Origin: an uncultured Candidatus Saccharibacteria bacterium | Lineage (GTDB): Bacteria > Patescibacteriota > Saccharimonadia > Saccharimonadales > Saccharimonadaceae | Direction: 5' to 3' | DNA length: 12,345 bases | Assembly: GCA_938041005.1 (NCBI GenBank) | Contig: CALHZJ010000076.1 | Location: forward strand, 1 to 12,345 | Shown: positions 1 to 7,089 of the stretch, piece by piece | Layout: every line of letters starts with the position of its first letter | How positions within the stretch are numbered: the stretch's first letter is position 1 | The notes under the pieces: generated by a model | What the model saw: the letters and a program-made list of their open reading frames with translations, nothing else | The model's database searches: none | What the model was told of the DNA's origin: nothing | Translations under genes and position numbers: made by a program

Positions 1-480
1 CATAATAGCTATCAATAAATCTTCGGCCGCCTGAGGATTTATCTTCCAATCAGAATGCTTGAACAGTTTATGCAGTAATTCCCCGGTCGCCACGACGGTT
101 TCTGATAACATAATATGATCAAAGCTAAGTGTCGATTCGGCTGTGTGATGATCGATAACCAGAGTCGGGTGCGTTTCCAAGAAATGTCGCGCTCCAGGAG
201 TTTCTAATACCTTGCTAAGAAGCACGTCCGCACTTGTATCGACAATTATCGCGGCGTCGGCTTGAAACGGAAAGTTGTTCTGCACTCGATCCCAACCGCG
301 AATATAATGAAGATATTTCGGTATATCTACTGGACAATATAAAGTAACAGTCTTCCCTAGGTCGCTTAAGACTTCTTCTAGCGCCAAGCTTGAACCCAGG
401 CTGTCGCCGTCGGGATTTTCGGCTTGAATAATAACTATATTGTTTGCGGATTGAATGAATTGTTTAGCTGTATCTAGCAT
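1..480 (-). CDS. DHH-family phosphoesterase (NrnA/PAP phosphatase-like), 3' end cut by the window edge
   Basis: The first 160 codons are present and the frame is still open at the left edge. The protein resembles the DHH superfamily that includes NrnA-type oligoribonuclease/pAp phosphatases. Visible motifs are NPDGDSLGS (residues 22-30, motif I), IIVDTS with Asp81 (motif II), and IDHH at 109-112 (motif III, the signature). A family-like ET...ATGELL stretch follows at 127-136. The metal-binding His that usually sits two residues before NPD is Ala20 here, so the exact chemistry is uncertain. The ATG at 480 is preceded by a TATAAT box exactly 7 nt upstream and no Shine-Dalgarno, which suggests a leaderless transcript. 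It is divergent from the surface-protein gene to its right. The DHH assignment is secure; the substrate is not. Confidence 0.85.
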   Translation of the reverse strand, partial: MLDTAKQFIQSANNIVIIQAENPDGDSLGSSLALEEVLSDLGKTVTLYCPVDIPKYLHYIRGWDRVQNNFPFQADAAIIVDTSADVLLSKVLETPGARHFLETHPTLVIDHHTAESTLSFDHIMLSETVVATGELLHKLFKHSDWKINPQAAEDLLIAIM

Positions 481-496
481 ATTATTTATTATAACA
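481..496 (-). promoter_or_regulatory. Extended -10 promoter for the DHH gene, leaderless geometry
   Basis: On the minus strand TGTTATAAT (496-488) lies with exactly 7 nt (AAATAAT) between the -10 hexamer and the ATG at 480. This places the predicted transcription start on or next to the A of the start codon. No convincing -35 is visible; the TGn extension would compensate. No Shine-Dalgarno is present. Confidence 0.6.
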
Positions 497-522
497 AATG
501 ATTTTTACTCTAATATAATATA

Positions 523-550
523 TTGTTTTTAATTACATAGGTGGTATAAT
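523..550 (+). promoter_or_regulatory. Possible secondary upstream promoter
   Basis: TTGTTT (523-528), a 16 nt spacer and TATAAT (545-550) point toward the surface-protein gene. The strong promoter at 615-643 lies downstream, so this would be an additional start with a longer leader. The rest of 481-614 is AT-rich with no gene that I can support. Confidence 0.3.
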
Positions 551-614
551 ATGTGGTGGACTATTAAAAATACTGCGCAATCGAAAAAAACATAAACATT
601 TTTATAAATTATTA

Positions 615-643
615 TTGACAAAATATAAAGATTGTGCTAGTAT
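615..643 (+). promoter_or_regulatory. Strong sigma70-type promoter of the surface-protein gene
   Basis: A perfect TTGACA (615-620), a 17 nt spacer and TAGTAT (638-643), with TGC before the -10 giving an extended -10. The predicted start is near 650, giving a leader of about 38 nt that contains a GAGGAG Shine-Dalgarno at 677-682, 5 nt before the ATG. This is the closest consensus promoter in the window and implies high expression. Confidence 0.85.
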
Positions 644-687
644 GAGGACATAAAGCCTGAAGATAGGGCTGGAAAAGAGGAGTTTTT

Positions 688-1749
688 ATGGACAAATTTA
701 AGAAAATCGGCATTGCTATCTCTTTGGGATTTGCTATGCTCGGTGGAATCTGGTTGGCATCACCTTCACAGGCTGCCGGCTGTAACAGTTTTAACGTTGT
801 ATACTGTGGTACACGTTCTATGTCAGAATTGCAAACAGCATACAGCCGTACAGAAATTAAAGAACTATACAAAGAGTGGTACGTTACTGAAACTATGGTT
901 CAGGGCGGATCAAACATGCGTGAAGGTGTAGTTGACGCAAATGGTAATATTACAGTTGACGGTCGTGTTGTAGCTACAAACGCTATAACCGTACAGTCTA
1001 AAGCTGGTACTCGTCAGCCTCAGCCACAACGTAGCTACAAAACCTCAAACGGATATACTTACTACCAATACACAACTGGTCAGAGCTTCGTTGACGGACC
1101 TAAGAGCTACAATATTTACGCATGGTTTGACAATAACGGCTCATTTATCACTGGTGTGATTAAAGACTGTGGTAACCCAGTTTGGGGTAACCCAACAACA
1201 CCTCCAGCAAAGCCTGCTCTAACATGTGACGCTTTGCAAGTAACTGAAATTTCTCGTAACACCTTCAAGTTCAGCGTTAAGGCAACTGCCAAGGGTGGCG
1301 CATCTATCACCAGCTACACATACAACTTCGGTGATAACAACATCAAGACAACTAACTCATCAGAAATTCAATACACTTACGCAAAAGAAGGCAACTACAC
1401 AGTTACTATTACTGTAAACGGTAAAGAAACTGGTGAAGTTAAGAGGCAAAACCCTAACTGTCAAAAAACTGTTACGGTTAAGCCAGAGCCAAAAATGATC
1501 GTTTGTGTAATTGAAGAAGGTGGCAAGAAGTACACTAAGGAGATTAAGAAGGAAGAGTTTAACGAAAAGATTCACAAGACTAACTTGGACGAATGTAAGG
1601 AAACTCCTACACCAAACACTCCTTCAACACCAACACCTAGCCCAGAATTGCCAAAGACTGGTGCAAGTGACGCGATTATGTCAGCACTAGGCCTAGGTGG
1701 ACTAACTACAGCTACTATCGCTTACATCGCTAGCCGCCGCCAAATGTAA
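688..1749 (+). CDS. LPXTG-anchored surface protein with a PKD domain
   Basis: A 353-residue secreted, cell-wall-sorted protein. It has a signal peptide at 1-30 (KFKK, hydrophobic core, cleavage near SQAA) and an N-terminal region at 31-165 that I do not recognise, with Cys32, Cys40 and Cys161. A PKD-like Ig fold spans about 178-265: YNFGDNN at 212-218 stands for the usual W/Y-x-FGDG, followed by YTYAKEGNYTVTITV. A Lys/Glu-rich segment and a short Pro/Thr stalk (305-320) lead to the sortase signal LPKTG at 321-325, then a hydrophobic helix and a basic SRRQM tail. It therefore needs a sortase elsewhere in the genome. PKD domains usually mediate protein or glycan contacts, so a host-attachment role is plausible but inferred. 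The start is supported by GAGGAG 5 nt upstream. It is monocistronic between a strong promoter and a terminator. Confidence 0.9.
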   Translation: MDKFKKIGIAISLGFAMLGGIWLASPSQAAGCNSFNVVYCGTRSMSELQTAYSRTEIKELYKEWYVTETMVQGGSNMREGVVDANGNITVDGRVVATNAITVQSKAGTRQPQPQRSYKTSNGYTYYQYTTGQSFVDGPKSYNIYAWFDNNGSFITGVIKDCGNPVWGNPTTPPAKPALTCDALQVTEISRNTFKFSVKATAKGGASITSYTYNFGDNNIKTTNSSEIQYTYAKEGNYTVTITVNGKETGEVKRQNPNCQKTVTVKPEPKMIVCVIEEGGKKYTKEIKKEEFNEKIHKTNLDECKETPTPNTPSTPTPSPELPKTGASDAIMSALGLGGLTTATIAYIASRRQM

Positions 1750-1770
1750 TAAGCTAAGCTAGCAACGAAA

Positions 1771-1797
1771 TACCCGCCGAGATGGCGGGTATTTTTA
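1771..1797 (+). terminator. Rho-independent terminator after the surface-protein gene
   Basis: An 8 bp perfect stem (TACCCGCC at 1771-1778 with GGCGGGTA at 1784-1791), loop GAGAT, followed by TTTTT. It lies 21 nt after the stop codon, between convergent genes. The reverse strand has only a short T-run, so it would act weakly for recR. Confidence 0.9.
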
Positions 1798-1817
1798 TTG
1801 GCGATGAAACGTTGAGT

Positions 1818-2435
1818 CTATAATTGTTTTCGACCTTCCAGCGCGTGAGTTAGCGTAATTTGGTCTGCGTACTCAAGGTCAACGCCGACTGGAATACCTC
1901 TAGCCAAGCGTGTGATAGCCGTACTCAGCCCAGCCTCTTGGATATATCTTTGCAAAAACAGCGCTGTTGATTCGCCTTCTACTGAAGCGTTCGTAGCGAT
2001 AATAATCTCTTGAACGTCGTCAGTTTTTATACGTTCAATTAGTTCTGGGATATGCAATTGCTCTGGTCCAATATTGTCAATTGGTGAGATAACGCCGCCC
2101 AGCACGTGGTATGTACCCAGGAACTGCCCTGTTCTTTCTATAGCAACGATATCTAACGGTTCCTCAACCACGCAAACGACTTTTTTATTCCTGTTCGAAT
2201 CTGCGTATAAAGGCGACACATCGTCATCTGAGTCAATCAACGCAAATGTCTTCGGACAGGTTTTTACGCGGTCGTGCAATTGGTCTAATGAATGCGCTAA
2301 TTGCTTTGCGGATTTGGGATTACGGCGTAAAACCGCGTAGGCATATCTTTCAGCCGTACGCGGTCCAACTCCAGGTAGATTACCAAAATCATCAATTAAA
2401 GCAGTTAGAGCTTTTGGTAAAATGTCGATTGACAT
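1818..2435 (-). CDS. recR: Recombination mediator protein RecR
   Basis: 205 residues, the usual RecR length. RecR works with RecO (and RecF where present) to load RecA on gapped DNA. An N-terminal helix-hairpin-helix is clear (LPGVGPRTAERYA, 20-32), and a TOPRIM domain follows (VCVVEEPLDIVAIERTG, 87-103, and the later ATNASVEGESTA segment). The zinc finger between them is degraded: the usual two CxxC pairs read C60-P-K-T63 and S74-P-L-Y77, leaving one of four cysteines. The gene starts 4 nt after the ybaB stop with no Shine-Dalgarno, which suggests translational coupling. It ends in TAG. The ybaB-recR pair is a widely conserved arrangement. Confidence 0.96.
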   Translation of the reverse strand: MSIDILPKALTALIDDFGNLPGVGPRTAERYAYAVLRRNPKSAKQLAHSLDQLHDRVKTCPKTFALIDSDDDVSPLYADSNRNKKVVCVVEEPLDIVAIERTGQFLGTYHVLGGVISPIDNIGPEQLHIPELIERIKTDDVQEIIIATNASVEGESTALFLQRYIQEAGLSTAITRLARGIPVGVDLEYADQITLTHALEGRKQL

Positions 2436-2439
2436 GACT

Positions 2440-2730
2440 TTAGAATGGCAAGTTGCCTAGGCCGCCCATCAATGGCTTCATAGTTTCAGCAGCGACTTCC
2501 TGAGCCTTTGTCATACCGTCGCGAACTGCGATTTCGATCCAGTGCTCCAACTCTTCGATATTCTCCAAGTCAACCATTTCTGGGTCAATCTTTACAGACT
2601 TAATCTTTAATTCGCCAGTGATTTGTATGATCACAGCGCCATCGCCAGCCTCAACTTCGATGATTTCTTTACCTAATTGTTTCTGTGCTTTGCGTAATTG
2701 TTGCAGCATTTTTACCTGATCAAACGCCAT
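2440..2730 (-). CDS. ybaB: YbaB/EbfC family nucleoid-associated protein
   Basis: A 96-residue small DNA-binding protein of the YbaB/EbfC family, which forms dimers and binds DNA with little or relaxed sequence preference. Typical features are the N-terminal amphipathic helix with a MLQQLRKAQKQLGKE-type segment (about 8-22), the central beta region VEAGDGAVIIQITGELKIKSVKIDPE, and the C-terminal helix ending in MKPLMGGLGNLPF, with a glycine-rich tail common in the family. AGGAGG lies 3 nt before the ATG, and a TATAAT box sits just upstream at the end of the preceding gene, so ybaB-recR can be transcribed on its own. The length matches the family norm of about 100 residues. Confidence 0.95.
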   Translation of the reverse strand: MAFDQVKMLQQLRKAQKQLGKEIIEVEAGDGAVIIQITGELKIKSVKIDPEMVDLENIEELEHWIEIAVRDGMTKAQEVAAETMKPLMGGLGNLPF

Positions 2731-2754
2731 ATTCCTCCTTATTTAACACTTACA

Positions 2755-2779
2755 ATTATACCCTATTTGTGGTCGGATG
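2755..2779 (-). promoter_or_regulatory. Promoter of ybaB-recR
   Basis: TATAAT on the minus strand at 2760-2755, with a weak TACACA -35 about 17 nt upstream inside the end of the preceding gene. The predicted leader is about 20 nt and carries AGGAGG (2739-2734). Unlike the leaderless starts in this window, this one has a Shine-Dalgarno. Confidence 0.6.
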
Positions 2780-4223
2780 TGTAGATATAGAATCGGTCGC
2801 CGTCTTTATGGTCATTGACAATTACTGACGACAAGTGCCCAGAGTAAGTCTGCGGAATTTGAGACTTTACGCTGTGGCTAACATATAAAGTCTGTCCGAC
2901 GTTTGCTGGCGCTGTGTGGATAATTGATATCTGGTGATAGTTGTGTTTTTTAAGCGCTTCGTAAATTGGCGACTCTTCTTCACTGACCAATAACGAGAAT
3001 GAATCGGTCGGCGCGGTATTTTTACGGAGTAGAGACAAATCTTTATTGAAGCGTGAAGCTGCTTCTGGGAAATAGCGATAACTGTCAATATAGCGGAAGC
3101 TGCCGCCCGCCACCATAACGATGATTAGCATTGATATAAGAACCAGTCCTGTGCCGCGAGCGTATGGGTTACGCGGGAAAAGTCCGTACCACATATTCAT
3201 TAGGGATTCCAATCCGACCGCCAAGAGAATAAATAGCGGGATGATGATTATTGGGGTGAGGCTTGGCTGGAAGATGAGTAGCGCTAATGCTAAGATTAGC
3301 CACGACCAAATCATAAACGAGCGGGCGCTGGAGATTTTTTGGAAGCTGCGGAATAGTCCTAGTCCGATTAACACCATTGCGTTGATGTCCATAATTGGCG
3401 TGATTTGGTTTCCTACGACTGATGGGAAAATGCGGATGTATGTGTAATATAAAGTCCTGAGGTTTGCAACGATATCAAAACTTAGGCTGTTGATGCCGAT
3501 GAGGTTGTAAAATAGCGCGTGGGATTTATAGCAAAGAAAACTAATCGCACAACCAATTGCGAATAAAATGGCGGACGGCACAATCCAAGACTTGCGATGT
3601 TTTCTGGAGACGAGGAAATAGCGTGGATGCGGATGTAAAAAGGCGATGATCAGAAGTCCCAGATTGATGTACCAAAAATATGGAGTGAAGAGGCTGAGTG
3701 CCGTGGTGATGGCTAAGCTGATTCGCCAAATGGAAGAGTTCTGGGCTTTTTGGAGAATCAATGTAGCGAAAAGTAGAGTTAGCGCGGTGTAAAAGATGTA
3801 TAAAATGCCAACAGTTGCGCTTTGTCCGATGAATAAGAATTGACCAGTCGTTGCCATAATTAATAGCGATAGAATTGTTGTGGACGGCTTAAACCAGCGC
3901 TTTAAGAGGAAGAAGATAGCGACAGAGCTGGCGATTGAAAGGATTACGGCGGGCGCTTTAATTGTTAATAAACTGACGCCGAATAGCTTGAAGAATAGCA
4001 ATTGAAGAAAGTGAAATGGCAAATTTGTGACGGCGATTCCTTCGACGCTAAAATTCAAGTGATTTGTCGTATTGACCATGTCGATTTCTGCTTGCGACAA
4101 ACCTCCCGGCACGTGCAACGCGGAAATTATAATAGCTCCTATGTACAACAGCGTCAGCAACGTATAGCCGAAAACGTAGCGCCATCGGTAAAGGAATATA
4201 TCAGTAACTTTTTGCTTTTTCAT
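2763..4223 (-). CDS. Multispanning membrane protein, GT-C/ArnT-like glycosyltransferase
   Basis: 486 residues with roughly ten to eleven hydrophobic segments between residues 16 and 380, then a soluble domain of about 105 residues. The topology is that of GT-C-fold (GT39/ArnT/PMT-like) glycosyltransferases, which use lipid-linked sugars on the outer face of the membrane. After the first transmembrane helix comes HVPGGLSQAEID (37-48), in the place where these enzymes carry a catalytic acidic residue in the first external loop; the single Glu/Asp here fits only loosely. Substrate and acceptor are unknown. The gene begins 22 nt after the dnaB stop, has its own TGTTATAAT box 7 nt before the ATG, and no Shine-Dalgarno. 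It ends in TAG. Another polytopic membrane enzyme is possible. Confidence 0.6.
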   Translation of the reverse strand: MKKQKVTDIFLYRWRYVFGYTLLTLLYIGAIIISALHVPGGLSQAEIDMVNTTNHLNFSVEGIAVTNLPFHFLQLLFFKLFGVSLLTIKAPAVILSIASSVAIFFLLKRWFKPSTTILSLLIMATTGQFLFIGQSATVGILYIFYTALTLLFATLILQKAQNSSIWRISLAITTALSLFTPYFWYINLGLLIIAFLHPHPRYFLVSRKHRKSWIVPSAILFAIGCAISFLCYKSHALFYNLIGINSLSFDIVANLRTLYYTYIRIFPSVVGNQITPIMDINAMVLIGLGLFRSFQKISSARSFMIWSWLILALALLIFQPSLTPIIIIPLFILLAVGLESLMNMWYGLFPRNPYARGTGLVLISMLIIVMVAGGSFRYIDSYRYFPEAASRFNKDLSLLRKNTAPTDSFSLLVSEEESPIYEALKKHNYHQISIIHTAPANVGQTLYVSHSVKSQIPQTYSGHLSSVIVNDHKDGDRFYIYTSDHK

Positions 4224-4239
4224 TGGTATGATTATAACA
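4224..4239 (-). promoter_or_regulatory. Extended -10 promoter giving a leaderless transcript of the GT-C-like gene
   Basis: TGTTATAAT on the minus strand (4239-4231), followed by 7 nt (CATACCA) and the ATG at 4223. It is identical in the nine-base box and in spacing to the DHH-gene promoter. The box occupies the 22 nt between dnaB and this gene. There is no good -35. Confidence 0.65.
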
Positions 4240-4244
4240 CAATT

Positions 4245-5600
4245 CTATTCATGATTGGGATCCAGACTCATAAAGCGTAGGTGTTCTGGGTGGAAGTATA
4301 ACTGGACCTTACCAACTGGGCCGTTACGATGCTTGGCGATGATGAGGTCGGTAATATTCTGCTGGACTTCTGGGTTGTCTGGCTCATAATATCCAGGGCG
4401 ATAAATAAAGCTCACGATGTCGGCGTCCTGCTCAATGGAACCGGATTCACGCAGGTCGGCTAGTTGTGGAATTGGCGGCGTGCGAGATTCGACAGAACGG
4501 CTCAACTGACTCAGGGCAATTAGCGGCACATTCAATTCGCGAGCAATAAGCTTCAGTCCACGGGAAATTTCCGAAACTTCCTGAACGCGGTTCCCGTTGT
4601 GGTTTCCGTTGGCCTGCATAAGCTGCAAATAGTCGACGATAATTAATCCTAATTGGTTTTCGTGGGCAATTCTTCGAGCTTTCGTGCGCATTTCTAGAAC
4701 CGACAGTCCTGGCGTGTCATCGATGTAAATTGGCGCCTCAGCCATTTCTCCCATAGCCTCAGACAACTTCGCAAAATCTTCATCGCTCAGATTTCCGGTA
4801 CGAATATTCCAGCTATCAACTCCCGACGCATCCGCCAACATACGGTCGACCAGCTGCTCCTTGCTCATCTCTAGGCTGAAAAATAGGACGGGATTTTTTT
4901 CAATCGTTGCCACGTTATAAGCCAAATTCGTCACCAGCGTCGTTTTACCCATGGCTGGACGCGCCGCCAGAATGATCAAGTCTGATTTTTGCAAGCCAGC
5001 GGTCATATTGTCCAAATCGCGATAGCCAGTACGAACTCCCCTGAGAGAACCTTTATTCTTACTGAGCTCTTCAATTCGGTCAAAACTATCCGTCAGAATG
5101 CTTTCCAGACTGACCAAATCTTGCTTGGTTGATTGGTCTGACACGCTGAAAAGTTCAGCTTCGGCCTTCTCTAATAACTCCTGCGTGGTCGTCGATTCGT
5201 CATAGCCAAGTTCTGAAATATCGCCACTCGCTTTTATCAGGCGCCTGCGAACCGCTGCTTGCGCAATCATCTCCGCGTAAGCCGATGCGTGCGCTGCCGT
5301 TGGAACGTAGTTTGTTAGCTCTGTTAGATATGCCGATCCGCCAACCAATTCCAGTTCGTCCTTTCGCTTCAACTCGTCGGTTAAGGTCAGAAGGTCGACA
5401 GGCTTGTGTTTTTCAAATAATCGCATCATTCCAGCAAAAATCAATCCATGATTCTTGTCGTAAAAATCGCTAGGGTGAGTAATTTCTGCGGCATCCGCCA
5501 AAACTTCCTCGTCAATTAAAACCGCCCCAAGCAAACTCTTTTCCGCGTCCAAATTTTGTGGCGGTATCTTCCCTTTTACTTCTTCGCTTTTATCTGCCAT
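4245..5600 (-). CDS. dnaB: Replicative DNA helicase DnaB
   Basis: 451 residues, full length for DnaB, the hexameric 5'-3' helicase at the replication fork. The N-terminal primase-interacting domain spans about 12-110 (PPQNLDAEKSLLGAVLID), a linker follows to about 180, and the RecA-like ATPase domain follows that. Walker A is ARPAMGKT at 213-220. Walker B is LIIVDYLQLM at 319-328 with Asp323. SQLSRSVESR (364-373) and the H4 segment DLRESGSIEQDAD (382-394) match the family. GGAGG lies 7 nt before the ATG, whose A is also the last base of the dnaX stop (TAATG overlap), so the two are cotranscribed and probably coupled. It ends in TAG. Confidence 0.98.
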   Translation of the reverse strand: MADKSEEVKGKIPPQNLDAEKSLLGAVLIDEEVLADAAEITHPSDFYDKNHGLIFAGMMRLFEKHKPVDLLTLTDELKRKDELELVGGSAYLTELTNYVPTAAHASAYAEMIAQAAVRRRLIKASGDISELGYDESTTTQELLEKAEAELFSVSDQSTKQDLVSLESILTDSFDRIEELSKNKGSLRGVRTGYRDLDNMTAGLQKSDLIILAARPAMGKTTLVTNLAYNVATIEKNPVLFFSLEMSKEQLVDRMLADASGVDSWNIRTGNLSDEDFAKLSEAMGEMAEAPIYIDDTPGLSVLEMRTKARRIAHENQLGLIIVDYLQLMQANGNHNGNRVQEVSEISRGLKLIARELNVPLIALSQLSRSVESRTPPIPQLADLRESGSIEQDADIVSFIYRPGYYEPDNPEVQQNITDLIIAKHRNGPVGKVQLYFHPEHLRFMSLDPNHE

Positions 5601-7036
5601 TAAATATCCTCCAGCTTAACTTCTTCGCCGCCACCCATTAATTCTGCAATTTCCGCCAATTTTTCGTCCTCCGGCGGTTTCTTCTCTCCAATTATATCAA
5701 TTTCCAAATCCATCTCAGTTTCTTCTGAGATGATTTCCGAGATCAATGGTTTGTTTTTTGCGTCGTCCAGCTTTTTCTTATAAAACGCGGAGCCTGCGTA
5801 AATTGTCAATTTTTCACCGTCAAACGACCACTGGCTTTTCTGTAATAATGACGCCAACCCGAGAGATTTTCCCTTCGCTCTTTCAATGACTTTTCCCCAA
5901 TTTAGCTCTAGTGGCGCGTCGGTTTTCTTTGGTTTTGCGACAGTTTTTTTTGCTGGCTCGGCTGGTTTTTCTTCTTTTTCAATCGGTTTGGTTGACTCTG
6001 CTGACTTAATTGGCGTTGGTTTTTCGGCGGGTTTTTGAGTCGTGGCTTGAGCTATATTTTTCTTTGGTGCGGCTGACTTTTTTGTCGGCTGAGAATTGCT
6101 ATTCATGAATATCGTCAATAATTTCAAGTCTGGGTGCGGGTGTCGATCAACCTCGATCAGTTGCTGAACCAACCCAATAAGATTCGGATTTTTTCGTAAT
6201 CTATTGCGAGCGATTGACAATAATTGATGCGACACAACAACTGAATTCGCGCCGCTATTTTCTAATTCCTGAAAGATGTTTAAGACTTTCTCGTTGTCGT
6301 CGGACGGATATGAATCCAACAAATTGCCAAGCATCGTCGCGTCGCTAAGCCCCAAATATTCGGTAACCATATTCGCCGTCAGTGGCTGGTCTGATGTTGC
6401 TAAAATCGACAATTGGTCAAGCGTACTAATGCCGTCACGGAATCCGCCACGGGAACGTTCAGCAATTAACCTGGCGGCATCCTCTTCAATCGCGAATCCT
6501 TCTTTCTTCGCTATATTCATTAACTGGCGCGTCATAATTTCCGTCGGAATTGGGCGGAAGAAAAATTGCTGGACACGGCTAAGAATGGTGGCTGGAAGTT
6601 TGTCGGCGTCGGTTGTAGCTAAGATAAACACCACGTGCTCTGGCGGTTCTTCCAAGGTTTTTAATAGTGCGTTAAATGCTGATTTTGACAGCATGTGGAC
6701 TTCGTCGATGATATAGACTTTTTTTGGTGCAGAAACAGGCGCGACTTGGGCTTTTTCTCTTAAGGCTCGAATGTCATCAACGCCGTTATTGCTGGCTGCG
6801 TCAATTTCAATAATATCCAAGTTTGAAGAATCGTCATCATATGACAAGTGGTTAATTTCGTGTGCCAGAATTCGCGCCACCGATGTTTTTCCCACGCCAC
6901 GCGGGCCGGTCAACAAGTACGCATGAGCAATTTTTCCTCGCTCTAACGCCCGACGTAAAATACTAGTCACGTGATCTTGACCTAAAACTTCATCCAAACT
7001 ACGACTGCGATATTTACGATATAGCGCCTGACTCAT
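5600..7036 (-). CDS. dnaX: DNA polymerase III clamp-loader subunit DnaX (tau/gamma)
   Basis: 478 residues, the AAA+ ATPase of the clamp loader. Walker A is GPRGVGKT (44-51) and Walker B/DExH is IIDEVH (109-114). Sensor 1 with the SRC-like motif is ATTDADKLPATILSR (140-154), here SRV instead of SRC. The four-cysteine zinc module that normally sits between Walker A and Walker B is missing: the chain goes from ILAHEINH through a short acidic loop to LDIIEIDAASNNGVDDIR. Domain III ends near 315. A Lys/Pro/Ala-rich linker (about 318-375) joins a C-terminal domain of about 100 residues, shorter than E. coli tau. Two slippery A-runs lie in the linker. AGGAG is about 9 nt before the ATG, and an extended -10 lies upstream. 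Confidence 0.97.
   Translation of the reverse strand: MSQALYRKYRSRSLDEVLGQDHVTSILRRALERGKIAHAYLLTGPRGVGKTSVARILAHEINHLSYDDDSSNLDIIEIDAASNNGVDDIRALREKAQVAPVSAPKKVYIIDEVHMLSKSAFNALLKTLEEPPEHVVFILATTDADKLPATILSRVQQFFFRPIPTEIMTRQLMNIAKKEGFAIEEDAARLIAERSRGGFRDGISTLDQLSILATSDQPLTANMVTEYLGLSDATMLGNLLDSYPSDDNEKVLNIFQELENSGANSVVVSHQLLSIARNRLRKNPNLIGLVQQLIEVDRHPHPDLKLLTIFMNSNSQPTKKSAAPKKNIAQATTQKPAEKPTPIKSAESTKPIEKEEKPAEPAKKTVAKPKKTDAPLELNWGKVIERAKGKSLGLASLLQKSQWSFDGEKLTIYAGSAFYKKKLDDAKNKPLISEIISEETEMDLEIDIIGEKKPPEDEKLAEIAELMGGGEEVKLEDI
6077..6083 (-). promoter_or_regulatory. Candidate -1 frameshift slippery heptamer in dnaX
   Basis: On the minus strand the codons ACA AAA AAG (Thr318-Lys319-Lys320) form the heptamer A AAA AAG in the same phase as the E. 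coli dnaX frameshift site. A -1 shift reads about 23 further codons and stops at TAA, giving a protein of about 340 residues that ends just after domain III, which is a gamma-like form. A second run, GCA AAA AAA A at 5953-5944, is another possible slip site. I do not see a strong stimulatory hairpin directly downstream. Confidence 0.4.
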
Positions 7037-7059
7037 CCCCTCATGCTCCTCATGAGATA

Positions 7060-7068
7060 ATTATAGCA
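7060..7068 (-). promoter_or_regulatory. Extended -10 promoter of dnaX-dnaB
   Basis: TGCTATAAT on the minus strand (7068-7060), just after the end of the small membrane gene. The -35 position holds only TTCTGT. The predicted start is near 7053, giving a leader of about 17 nt with AGGAG. The leader contains repeated CTCATG-type words of no clear meaning. Confidence 0.65.
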
Positions 7069-7089
7069 AACTATACCTTGAGACAGAAG

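Noticed and set aside
551..595. A 14-codon peptide starting at the ATG after TATAAT (MWWTIKNT...)
   Set aside because: The ATG abuts the -10 hexamer, too close for transcription to start at it, and there is no Shine-Dalgarno.
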